Source: Mesodorylaimus sp. YZB2_4 (Eukaryota > Nematoda > Enoplea > Dorylaimida > Dorylaimidae). From it: a stretch of 64,000 nucleotides of DNA. Below the pieces are notes generated by a model. That model ran no database searches, was not told where the DNA came from, and saw nothing but the letters and a program-made list of their open reading frames with translations. The translations under genes and the position numbers were made by a program. Where the stretch lies: assembly GCA_030248295.1 (NCBI GenBank), contig JASANH010001117.1:124001-188000 (forward strand). The letters run 5' to 3'. Positions 50,501 through 60,272 of this stretch are shown here, piece after piece; position 1 is the first letter of the stretch; each line of letters begins with the position of its first letter.

Positions 50501-52707
50501 CGATGGCGAGTATGAATCGAAGGCGTTGAAGACCTGGATTTCAGTGAACAGCTTGGCCTTGGTCAACGAATTCACGCAAGAATCGGCTGGAAAATTGTTC
50601 GGTGGTGAAATTAAATCGCACAATTTGTTGTTTATCAGCAAGGCTTCGGATGCTTTCCAATCAATCTATGACGCGTTCAAGGGTGCCGCGAATAAGTTCA
50701 AGGGAAAGGTAAGATGGCACGGGTGGATATGGGAAAAACAGGGGAATAATAGATGCGGTTTCAGATTTTGTTCGTTTTGATCAACTCGGATGTGGAGGAC
50801 AATGTGAGGATCATGGAATTTTTTGGTTTAAAGAAGGACGACGTACCGTCGTTGAGGTATGTGCAGTGGGGGGATTGGAAGGCTGCGTGAATTGGACAGA
50901 GAAAGCGTGTTGCCACTGGGGCTGGTCTTTGGGTCATGGTAGGTAGCAAGTACGGGCAATGTCGGCTGGGTTAGGGGGGTAAGAACTAGATCAGATCGCC
51001 TAAGCCTGATTTAATTGCATGTGAGACAGGTCAGGTTTGGGTCGAGTGAGTGAGTTGCATGACTTGTTTACATACAGCACTGTAGGCTGGCTGGACAATA
51101 GGCCAGGGCTTGGTCAGTCAGGTCTTGCTCCAGCCCAGATGTATATGATGGATAGGAGGTTGATGGTGTGGGTCCCCTCAAGTTAGAGGATACATGCGTT
51201 AGTCGTTGCTCGGTTTGGAATAAACTAGCCTAATAGTGATTGCGGCTTTTTAGGTTGATTTCTCTGGAAGAAGACATGACGAAATACAAACCCGAATTCA
51301 AGGATATCACCATCGACAATGTGGCCAAGTTCACCCAGGATTATTTGGATAAGAAATTGAAGGTAAGCCAATTATCATAGATGCTTGGTCTTGGCGCTAT
51401 ATGCATGCCGTTACGTCGATTTTAACCCTCGCGTGATGCGTAAATAAACGCAAGGTGTGGCAGAAGAAGATATAACAGTTTAGAAACATGCAAGTTCTAG
51501 GAAGAGTACTTGTTGAAGGAAGGAAAAGTGAATGAGCATTGGTTTAATTTCAGCCCCATTTGTTGTCGGAAGATATCCCGGACGATTGGGACAAGAAACC
51601 AGTCAAGTATTTAGTATCGAAGAACTTCGATGAAGCTGTCCGAAAGTCGGGCAAGAACGTTTTGGTTGAATTTTGTAAGTATAAGGGGTATTAGTGGGAA
51701 TGGGGTCATGTGTACCACATCATCAAGCACAGTTATGCGCGTCGAACACTCACCTAGTGTGAGTAACAGACGCCTGACCCACCAGGCCACGGGTCGGACT
51801 GGATTGGTGTGTGAGATGGATAAGGCTAATGACCTGTCGTTTCAGACGCCCCATGGTGCGGACACTGCAAACAATTAGCCCCGATCTGGGATCAGTTGGG
51901 CGAGAAGTACAAGGACGATGATAAGATCGTGATCGCCAAGATGGATGCCACGGCCAACGAATTGGAGGATATTAAGATTCATTCGTTCCCAACCATCAAA
52001 TTCTTCCCTGCTGGATCAAGCAAGGTGAGGAACGGTGTGCTGGGGGTCTGACTTGAGCTTATGACGGAACCAGGTTCTCCTATCCGTCTGGTGACTTGAG
52101 CTGTTGGGGAAAAGGGTTCCTCTGTGGTCCTTAAGAGAGGGGCGTGGGTGTCGAGAACTGATGATGTGGGAAATAACAGGAACGATCAATGAATGGCTCG
52201 TCATCGCAGGTTTCTCTAAGTTGACTGGCTTATATTAAGAAGTCTTCAGTGTATTTTAGTCATGTTTTGGCCAGACGTACTGAATTTAGACCCGTGAGAT
52301 TGGTTTCAAGGAAAAGAGGTCAGATGCCAAAAAAGATGATTCAACTATGTTGTGTTCACTCTTGTAGATCGTTGACTACACTGGCGAGCGAACGTTGGAA
52401 GGTTTCTCGAAGTTCCTCGAATCTGGCGGCAAAGAAGGCGCTGGCCCATCAGATGAGGTAAGAATAATAATGGGTAAAGAGCGATTGATCTCGCGACCAA
52501 GGTGGAAGAGATAGGGTTCTAATCCTGGTTGCTCCAATGTTTTGGGGATGAATTTTGTGGAGTGAAGATTTCTGGCATTCTATGAGTCTTTTGGATCATC
52601 GTTCATGATTATTTAACTTTCAGGATAAGGCAGCGATGGAAGGCGAAGGTGATGACGAAGATGACGATGATGAGAAGGGTCACAAGCACGATGCGGGTGA
52701 ACTTTAA
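47516..52707 (+). CDS. Protein disulfide isomerase (PDI, P4HB type)
   Basis: Forms and shuffles disulfides in the ER lumen and may also be the beta subunit of prolyl 4-hydroxylase. Eleven coding exons: 47516-47654, 47908-48105, 48234-48367, 49441-49578, 50478-50708, 50765-50856, 51254-51362, 51554-51674, 51846-52024, 52368-52457, 52624-52707; 504 aa (human 508). A signal peptide covers about 1-15. Thioredoxin domains a and a' have YAPWCGHCK active sites with cysteines at 51/54 and 392/395; b and b' lie between, followed by an acidic tail ([12 protein letters not shown]). The protein ends HDAGEL instead of the usual KDEL or HDEL, a weak-looking ER retrieval signal. Both active sites are split by an intron at the same codon position. 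Two introns carry repeats, and a perfect ERSE lies upstream. Confidence 0.95.
48786..49017 (+). repeat. Repeat R3, copy 1 (PDI intron 3)
   Basis: About 232 bp matching 49884-50115 in the same orientation and at equal length. The last roughly 140 bases (from CCCAGGGAGCTTTAGATCG to TATGCGAG) differ at one position by eye; the first 90 have about ten differences. Confidence 0.9.
49825..50143. mobile_element. Interrupted palindrome around R3 copy 2
   Basis: Arm 49825-49851 (CTGGGCTGGACAATGGACC…) is the reverse complement of 50118-50143 over 26 of 27 bases. Removing the interior would leave one continuous palindrome centred on CAGGGCTTGACCAAGCCCTG. The R3 sequence therefore seems to have been inserted into, or captured by, a hairpin belonging to repeat R2. 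Confidence 0.55.
49884..50115 (+). repeat. Repeat R3, copy 2 (PDI intron 4)
   Basis: Near-identical to copy 1, 1.1 kb away across PDI exon 4. It lies between two arms of an inverted repeat (49825-49851 and 50118-50143), and the 13-mer ACCAAGCCCTGGT flanks it at 49852-49864 and 50116-50128. Confidence 0.9.
50116..50215 (-). repeat. Repeat R2, copy in PDI intron 4
   Basis: On the minus strand it reads GGGTCGAGTGAGTGAGCTG, TGTTTACATACAG, ACTGTAGGCTGGCTGGACAA, CCAGGGCTTGG, matching 50945-51140 and 57480-57700 on the plus strand. Confidence 0.75.
50945..51140 (+). repeat. Repeat R2, copy in PDI intron 6
   Basis: Blocks GGGCAATGTCGGCTGGGTT, AGATCAGATCGCCTAAGCC, TGTGAGACAGGTCAGG, GTGAGTTG, ACAGCACTGTAGGCTGGCTG and CAGGGCTTGG, in the same order as at 57480-57700. 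Confidence 0.75.
51726..51810 (-). repeat. tRNA-like (SINE-type) sequence in PDI intron 8
   Basis: The minus strand reads CGTGGCCTGGTGGGTCAGG then CGTCTGTTACTCACACTAGG and GTTCGACGCGC, the same pattern as 27003-27098 and 61806-61882 but shortened by about 10 bases before the B box. It ends about 35 bases before PDI exon 9. Confidence 0.5.
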
Positions 52708-53244
52708 ATGGAACGAAGATGCAAGTAAAGATGGAAGGCAAGTCAGGATTGTGTGAAGAACAGGTTCGAGTTGAGTTCGTCAAGTTTTTATTGTTGGACA
52801 GTTTTGTTGCCTTGTTGTCGATAGTCGGCCGATGGGAGTGGCGTAATGTGGTCTAAATCGATAAATAGTATTTTTGCGTGAATTTGGGTGGGTTCATTTT
52901 TTCTTAAAACTTTTTTACATTCTATATACACAGGAATTTGAGTAGGTTTTTGAATTGTTTCCGACTTCGTATTTGACGGTTATTATGGCTTTGCATGGTT
53001 TTTTATTTATAGACGACTGTCACGGTTTCTTGCTCATAAGGCACACGTGAAATTTTTGTGAGAAAAAGCGGAAATTTGGATTAAAATGGTGTTGATTTGG
53101 TTTTGTCTGGAAGAGAGATTCTGTGAAAAGAGGTCGGTATCTTTCAGAATGGGAACGAGGGCGTCAAATGTGAATGGACAAAAAAATTAAAATCTCGATA
53201 TAAGAGACCAAAAAGCTCAAGTGGTCAAAAGTTCGAATGCGTAA
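52708..53244. other. PDI 3' flank, convergent with the 91-aa frame
   Basis: T-rich sequence with no recognised gene. It holds the 3' ends of PDI (plus) and the small minus-strand frame. No AATAAA is obvious for PDI in the first 200 bases. Confidence 0.45.
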
Positions 53245-53520
53245 TTATTTCTTCGTTGTCTCTTTTGATAATATCATACCCAACATGGCGTGAATTTGAT
53301 GTAATCCATTGTTCGAATACATGCCAACTATTTGATCGACATTGTTTGAAATCTCCGCTGAAAAGGAAATATCCGTATTTGTAGATGCATCGACGTAAGT
53401 TTTAGCGATTTCGTCCATTTTCGATTCGAGACGACGACGTAATTCATTGAATAAGCGAGAATCGTCATCGGTCCACGTATCGATCGAAATATCGGACGTC
53501 GTTGGTTCGTGAGCCATCAT
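53245..53520 (-). CDS. Unidentified 91-aa acidic helical protein
   Basis: An intron-less minus-strand frame of 91 aa. I do not recognise the family. The N-terminus is acidic and Ser/Thr-rich (residues 1-20), followed by an amphipathic stretch with regularly spaced Leu/Ile (about 22-45), a polar middle (VDASTNTDISFSAEI) and a hydrophobic, Met-rich C-terminal helix (about 60-85), ending in Lys. Codon use (TCG, GAA, GAT) matches the neighbouring genes, and no other frame across it is longer. It sits between convergent PDI and divergent CCM2. It could be a small subunit of a larger complex; nothing in the sequence says which. Confidence 0.55.
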   Translation of the reverse strand: MMAHEPTTSDISIDTWTDDDSRLFNELRRRLESKMDEIAKTYVDASTNTDISFSAEISNNVDQIVGMYSNNGLHQIHAMLGMILSKETTKK

Positions 53521-54468
53521 ATATCAATTCAGATTTTATAAAGTTCCGCGATGATACAGTAAAAAAATGATTGATTGGGCGTGATGTAACCTGAAGACAC
53601 AGAACCTATGTGAGGACCCAGCCAGTACATTTCCGGCACACTGTGTAAGCATGTGGTTGCTGGCTAATAGAGGCTGTAATCGCTTACCTACGTACCAATT
53701 ACAACTTAGGAACCGATGACACTTCAGTCCAAATTATAGATAGCATACTGACAAAGCGACTCGGCTCATCGTCGTTAGCTGCTCGCTCAAATTCTTGGTC
53801 ACCAGTTTTGATTGTGCCGCTCGCAGCAGACAGTTTCTAGCAGTTGTCTGCTAGAAGCTCGAATATTTGTCCTTCGAAGTATTTTGCCTGAAAGCGAATG
53901 TCCACTACTAAGCAATTTTTCTTGTGTTTGGTACTTTCATATCGCCTATTTGAAAGGTAAACTCTGACGGAAGGTGACTTGAAATAGGCCTATGGGATAG
54001 TGTATGATCTTAGGCTAGGCTTAGGATATACTATGCCGTTGGTTTGACTGAACTGTTTGTAACATCAAATTGGCAACTGTAGAACCTGTATTGATCCACT
54101 TTTTAGTTCCTTCTTGTTGTGTACTGTGCACAACAAACGAAATTGTACTTGTTTTTTGTGAACCTTTATCGGGATGGGGTCTGTTTGGAGCGTGGACAGT
54201 GCGTGTGATCGATTGTGGCAATTTTTGAAGGGTCCACGACGTAAACTAGCATACAGTTCTAACAATCGATTTTGAAAGAGATACTGATGCATGTATGAAC
54301 TCGTCTGGTGCTACCGTTGTGTGAAATACATGCAGCGGATCCCCATGAATAAAGTGGTAGATTACGGTTATCATGTCAATTCGGCGCCAAGTTTCTTTGC
54401 CGTTTTTTATGCTTAGTATTGTATTTTTTATTACAGATTCGACAATAAGCTAAACGAAGATTTTAGAA
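53521..54468. other. Divergent spacer of the 91-aa frame and CCM2
   Basis: No gene is recognised. It contains a perfect 9-bp hairpin at 53835-53856 (TTCTAGCAG, TTGT, CTGCTAGAA). TTTTTATTACAG at about 54436 looks like an acceptor 33 bases before the CCM2 start codon, so a leader exon upstream is likely. Confidence 0.5.
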
Positions 54469-57400
54469 ATGACTCATAATGCGCGTTCGAGCGCGTCGGC
54501 AAATGTATTCGAAAATTGTATTCCGTTTGATGTGCAGGTAAAGCAAAGTTTAGGGATGAAATTTTTCTTGTACTGTACTGTATTTTCGGTTTTTTAGTAT
54601 GCTGGCATCATTCCAGAAATTCCAGCCGATATGGATCCGACTGGACGCACAGAAATATTACGCGTCATTGATGAAGCTAAGGTACTTGGGCCAGTGGGTT
54701 GCTCTTATGCGGAATCTGATTTTACGTCATTTTTTTAGAAAGAAAAACGAATCCCTAAAACGACCACGTCTGATCACGATGCAACCCTCATATTGAACGC
54801 GTATAGTCTGAGAATTTTGGCCAAGTCGAATCAAGTAATTGTGGTGCTTGTATTGGGCCAAGAATAAGCTCTGGCTTGGTGCTAATAAGTTTTGGGGTTC
54901 TGATGATCAGTGTTGTTCGCTTGATCAGCTGTTACCAGCTGCCCCCATAGATCGATAGTTTGTTTGATCCACCTACCATATCAGTTTTCAAATGGTTGAT
55001 CGATCAGGCTAATTGATTGGTGCTTTGGTGCTAGGATATAATCTGTGAGCAGACAGCCTTGTCACGCCGTACTTGCATCCGATCTTTGATCGAGCGAGGG
55101 TTTTTCTTTTCAGGAAACACTTCTTTGCGTTCCCGTCCATATGCTGGCAGCCATCGGCTTCGTTAAAGAGGATGGCTTGAATATTTTGGCTATCAAAATC
55201 GGTAAGAAACATGTCTCGCGTGTCCTGACCAGCACTTATCAATTACCGATTTGAAAGTGATGAGCGGGTGTTGGTGAACGGGGTGTTTCGGAGTAAGAGA
55301 CGATGGAACAGGCATCTGATCATGAGGAGTGGTGGTGGTCGGGTGGGCGTCGTAGTTACTGTGCCCATGCAATTAGGACTGGGAATATGCAGGCTGGCCT
55401 CCTAGCCTTAATGTGCTGGTGGTCATCTTGCTATTTCCGGTTGCAAGGGGTCTTTTTAAGAGAAACGTGTCACGCGCAGGATCGACGCATTCCAAGTAGC
55501 GTTCGACAAGGGGTCAGGGTTTAATAACGTTAGTTTCAAAAAACTTTCTTTGCTGTCTATGCTTTGTGTCAGTTTGCGTGTGCCTACAGCACTAAGTATT
55601 TGAGTCTTTAAAGAAATATGATCTCTCGACGTTCTTGCATATCACCAGAGGGAAACCAGTGCAGGAGCCAATGTCCAGGCAGTCGGGAGATCAGTACTAT
55701 CCCCTGGCTTGGAGGTTCTCAACCCCTCTGCTGGTTGCTGTTTCAGCAGCAGGTGGTGTTCGCAAAGCTCGTCCTACTCCAGTTGGGGTTCTTGTCCCGC
55801 CGCCTGGGCTGCTTTCGGTTTGTCTAAGCTTGGAACTGTTAGTCTGAACTGGAAATGGCTCGCATCAGTCTTGGTGGCATTGTCGTCATTATCGACATAT
55901 CGACTTCCCACTTTGACTAGCAGTAGTGACACTTTTTTGGGAAATGCAGGGGTTGAAACCCACCACATTTTTTGTGTTCGGGACCCCGGTCGAACGATTA
56001 ATCCAAGCACACGCATTGATGATTGTAGATGGTGGTCGTGGCAGCGAGACAGATTTACGCGATCAGAGATATCTACTGCGCAAGTCTGTAGTTATCCGAC
56101 ATAGGGTTTCTGGTAGATCAAATGTGGAGGTTGCAAAGTGGAGGACCTTTGCCAGTCAAGCTAGGAAAATTTTAAATATGCAAGATTACGTTAGTTTACC
56201 TTGTCAGTCTGTAAGCACGCAAAACTCTACCGGCACTGCCTCATCAGCGAGCTGATTCCAGCTGACTTTTAAAAAGCTGTCTGAAAAATCCTTTGCGCAG
56301 AATGCAGCCGAAAAGAACATCAATGTGCTGTGCACACGTACAGAGTAGTCTTGGGACATCGAGCGGACGTTCGCACGTGGGCCTGATTTCAGTGCTTTTA
56401 GTTCTGTCCAGCCAGCGTGTTTTCACAGCTCGTATCATTTTTCAGGCGAGGTTGGTGGGAATAAGGAAATATACGATTTGGCCGTGGTTTACTGCAACAG
56501 CGCGGTAAGAGCGGGAGTGATTTTCTGTTTTCTTGTCAGCAGCTTGTGCGGCAGAGTGTTCATTTCCGATCTTGTGTGGAGGCAGTGGATGTTGGGCTCG
56601 GTCTCACAGTTTCACTTGGCACTAGCACCGTGGTATTCGGGCAGATATAGGCCCTGGCGGGAGAGAAGCGAGGCAGAGGTGGATGGAAAAAATGGCTGCT
56701 TGCGGGTCGCAACAACTTGCTTGTTAGATCCAGGCAGAAGCGCAGTATCCTCGATATCTCTCAAATGAGTGGACAGATGCCACGCACCTGATACTGTGAG
56801 TTGGTTAGCTGGCACCCATCGCCCTGAGAACATGACAGTTCGAAAACTTGGAAACCCAGGTTGATAAATATTGTGATAGGCGTGTTCGGCCTGTGGAGAA
56901 GATTGTGTATTTTTGGTTGCCTTGACTGGCCGCCTTATACACGGACTTGCCTTCATTGGCTGGTCGATACACTCTCCCCAGACGTGGCTGAAACTCTTCG
57001 GGTTGATGTCTCAGGCTCCTACGACCGGGTCCGGGAGTGTTTTTGAGATCATCCTCTCCCCGCGGTACCTTCTCCAATGTAGCCTGTTGTAATAGGGGCC
57101 GTCTGCGTTAGCCGTGTGAGAATGAGCAGATAGGGTTGGCGCAAGTGCTCTAGGGACGTGTATGGGTAGCCATAGAGTGCATTTGGCGTGAGCGGAGGCA
57201 GGACCTACTTGCATTCACGCTGCTCTGGTGTTTTAGAGACAAGCGGAAGAAGTGTGCGACATTATGAACCAATGCTTCCAGTCGGTTTTCACGGAGGCAA
57301 CCACTCAATATTTCGATAAGCGAATCGTGGAAGGCTCGTTGAGGGATCCCAATTTGGCATTGCTGAGTTTGAATGCAGGTGGGCGAGGGTGAGGGGGATG

Positions 57401-58878
57401 ACCTGACAAAAGATGTGAGGCTCGTTTCAGGATCCATGGAATCGGTGCCGGATAACGATATGACCCCGTAGTAAGTGCAAGTATGGGCAAGGTCGGCTGG
57501 GTTTGGGGGGAAGGGGTGGGGAGGGGAGGGGGGGAAGGCGGGAGGGGGAAGAGATCAGATCAGATCGCCTAAGCCAGATCAGATTGCGTGTGAGACAGCT
57601 CAGGCCGGGTCAGGTTTGTGTCGATCGAGTTAGTGAGTTGTATGTCTGTTTGAATACAGCACTGTAGGCTGGCTGGACAATTGGCCTTTGCTTGGAGGCC
57701 AGGGCTGGACCTGAGGGGGGGGGGGGGGGAAATGGGGGTTCGAGAGGAAGGGCTCAATGTCCTGGCCGGCCCAACAGGGGGGTTTACCCCTCCTACCCTT
57801 CCCCTTCCCATACTTGAGTAAGTGGGGTAAATTGAAGGACTGCAACTTATCGTTAGGTCACGTGACTTTTAGTGATGCGAGTTCTTCTCCGAGTGATCTT
57901 CGCTCGAACACGCGCGGGCCGCATATTCTGTATCGATCGAGTATGGCCACCACTACGCAGTCGGAATCGGATCAGTTTAGTGCTTATGCGGCAGAGCAGA
58001 TACAGAATTATATGCATATGGTAAGGGGAGGGCCTAGAGCCTGCAATGGATTACAAACTGGTGTTTCAGTTGCACAAGACCTTGAGTGCCGAAGAACTGA
58101 AACAATTCGCAGTTCTATTAAAACGATGGAGATCAGAGAATTTGCCATTTCCAGAATTTTGTCAGAAAGTTCTCGAATTGTATGGGTCGGAGAGAAGGAA
58201 TTTATTGGCTGGTGAGTGTGCAGGGTGTGCCTTCTGGTGTGGAGGCGATTCGAACTTGGAATGGCTGTTATACTTGGGTCAGCCAGATATTTGCACTGAT
58301 CGTGAGAAGCATCGAGGCGACATATGGCCACACCAAGCCATCCTCGAGTGCGCATAAGCGTTTGGTGAAGTGGTAAAACATGAAACATGAAGCCATCGTA
58401 AGACACTGCATAGTACCTTGTTGGGAGCTTGGGCAAGAAGTCAGTCAGGCAGGCAGGGGGTATAAATGCGGCATAGAGTCTGAGGCCAACGCACTGGATC
58501 CTGGTTAATTTTTACAAGAATCAAGTGGCAGGGCCAGAAATATAGACTGCGTATTGTGTGATGATGAGTCAGGAGATAATAAATGTCATTGTAAATTATG
58601 TCTTACTCTTTCTGGAGTCCTGCGATCATGTGACTGAGTCACGTGGTGATCAAATTGTGCTTTTTCATACACATGAGCAGTATGAGACAGCAAATGCTTT
58701 CATTTCAGGTATGAAACCTTTCATTCCGGACAAGGATCTCGAGTACTTTGAAAGTTTCCTGGACCAGTCGAATGGTGGTTTGGTTGGCGATGAAGCGAGT
58801 GTCCAGGGCGGTGTGGCGAGGGTTGCTGAGACTGTGGTGGAAGTGCACCAACAGCCTGGGCCCTCTGATAGGTTGTGA
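54469..58878 (+). CDS. CCM2: CCM2 / malcavernin (PTB plus harmonin-homology domain)
   Basis: Scaffold that links KRIT1 (CCM1) and CCM3 and restrains Rho and MEKK3 signalling. Ten coding exons: 54469-54537, 54598-54681, 54739-54834, 55114-55201, 56446-56504, 57237-57378, 57431-57470, 57873-58020, 58070-58211, 58709-58878; 345 aa (human 444). The PTB domain is seen in YAGIIPEIPADMDPTGRTEIL, TSDHDATLILNAYSLRI, VPVHMLAAIGFVKEDGLNIL and AEEVCDIMNQCFQSVFTEATT. The C-terminal harmonin-like domain is seen in LSAEELKQFAVLLKRWRS, FCQKVLELYGSERRNLLAG and MKPFIPDKDLEYFESFLD. The insert that human CCM2 has after the DDAAHLVVL-like strand is absent. The exon 7 acceptor pair matters: the AG at 57856 would create a stop, so 57872 is used. 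An inverted pseudogene copy lies at 23495-24660. Confidence 0.93.
57480..57700 (+). repeat. Repeat R2, copy in CCM2 intron 7
   Basis: Starts about 10 bases after the exon 7 donor and contains GGGCAAGGTCGGCTGGGTT, GATCAGATCGCCTAAGCC, TGTGAGACAGCTCAGG and ACAGCACTGTAGGCTGGCTG. A 15-base poly-G run follows at 57715-57729. The CCM2 pseudogene lacks this region. Confidence 0.75.
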
Positions 58879-60272
58879 GGGTCGATAGATCTGTTGCGAT
58901 GACTGCACATGCGCTGGGTTGTGAGTGTCTCTCAGGGGTGTGCCTCGATTGTAGTGTATTCTGTGCATGCCTTATCATGCCTTTGTTGGGGCTTGTCTCT
59001 GGGTACTGTTGGACTACGTCTGTTGTGGTTGGGGTTAAACGCGATGGTGGAATATGTTGTAGCCAACATTCCTGCCGGTGAAGGCAAATAGTTACTCTTG
59101 GATGAAGACTTTCATCCAAGAGTAACCTCCGACTGGAGAAAGGCAAGTCTTGCGACTATACCTGCCGCTGAACCATCAGCCTGAGGAGTCGATGTCTCCC
59201 AGCCGGGGGGGGGGGCTCATATTCTCCGCCATTTGGATGTGCTGGTTATAGTGTCGTGACCAAAAAGATGCTGGCTTGTGATATACTGTAAGTGATATAT
59301 GTATCAGCATTTATAGTGACGACTTGAGTGGATTTTTATAATTTATGGATAAATGTGAAAACTGTTTTCATTGCGACCTGCTCTATGTCTGCTCGAGTGC
59401 ACTTTTAAAGGTGTTTTGGGTATCAGTAAAACACGATGATTTTGGTCGGAGCAGTTTATTACAGCATTTCTTCTCTTCTTAAAGCGATAGATTTTGGCGA
59501 AAATACCTTCCTTTTGGCGAAATGTATGGGATTTGAATTTTCGCGCGTAGTTTTCTGCGCATTAGCAGACAGCTGCGATGCTCAGGCGCCAGTGTGCGAG
59601 CCAGTCATTTCGCGTCGTTTCTACGTCTTGCTGTGTTTGGCATACATTTTCTGCAAAGTTTGGATTATTTTAAGAATTTTGTGTCAATAGTTGAAAAAAA
59701 AGATAATTCTTTGAAACTAATTACCGGTCAAGCCAACTAATCGGCAGAAAAGAGCGATTGAATGCGGATCTCGTATAAGTTAAAATTTTGGCGCCAAATT
59801 ACGAACGAGTGAACTTTCGGTGTGCGCGCTCTAAGGACTAGCAGGCCTCTGACGTAGTTCACTGCTGTTAATTACAAAGGTAAATGCTGGTTGGTTCGGT
59901 AAGGTGGGTTTTGTATTCGTGAATGTGAATGTACGTCGTTAGGGTAGGTGTACTACAAGAATTCCCGACTAGGAAATTCGGGCCAAGAGGATTATTAGAG
60001 GCTTGAGATAAGATTTGTGAACTAGCTATCTTGCACTTGGGAAACAGGAAGAATAAAGGTTCATTCCAAGATATGATAACCTTCACACGAGTACTGTGAG
60101 CTATATTGGATTACGCTCATTTGGCCTAGATATAAGTACTGTGTAGGTGAAAGGCAGCTTGTCGAATAATTTGCATAATTGAGACAGTGTTTCCATATGA
60201 TTGTTCTGTCTCCGTTTTAAGAATACAGTTTAAAATTCTATTTAGGTTCAGCGCCGTTCTGACTGGCTAACT
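58879..60272. other. Spacer between CCM2 and BPTF
   Basis: Contains the 16-bp hairpin and an 11-base poly-G run (59205-59215). The 84-aa frame at 59436-59690 has no recognisable motif. The last part, before 60273, holds the BPTF promoter and leader, which I could not delimit. Confidence 0.45.
59091..59126. repeat. Perfect 16-bp hairpin downstream of CCM2
   Basis: GTTACTCTTGGATGAA (59091-59106), loop GACT, then the exact reverse complement (59111-59126), 213 bases after the CCM2 stop codon. It is too short for a microRNA precursor, lacks the histone stem-loop consensus, and has no T-tract terminator. It may be part of the CCM2 3' UTR. Confidence 0.9.

Noticed and set aside
55747-55817. Possible extra CCM2 exon between exons 4 and 5
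   Set aside because: It has an acceptor and a donor and enters in phase 1, but leaves in phase 0, while exon 5 needs phase 1. Joining exon 4 directly to exon 5 keeps the frame.
57857-57872. Upstream acceptor (CGTTAG at 57856) for CCM2 exon 8
   Set aside because: Using it would complete a TAG stop across the junction (TA|G); the AG at 57872 restores the conserved reading frame.
59091-59126. Histone-type 3' stem-loop or microRNA precursor
   Set aside because: The stem sequence does not fit the histone consensus, and 16 bp with a 4-nt loop is too short for a microRNA hairpin.
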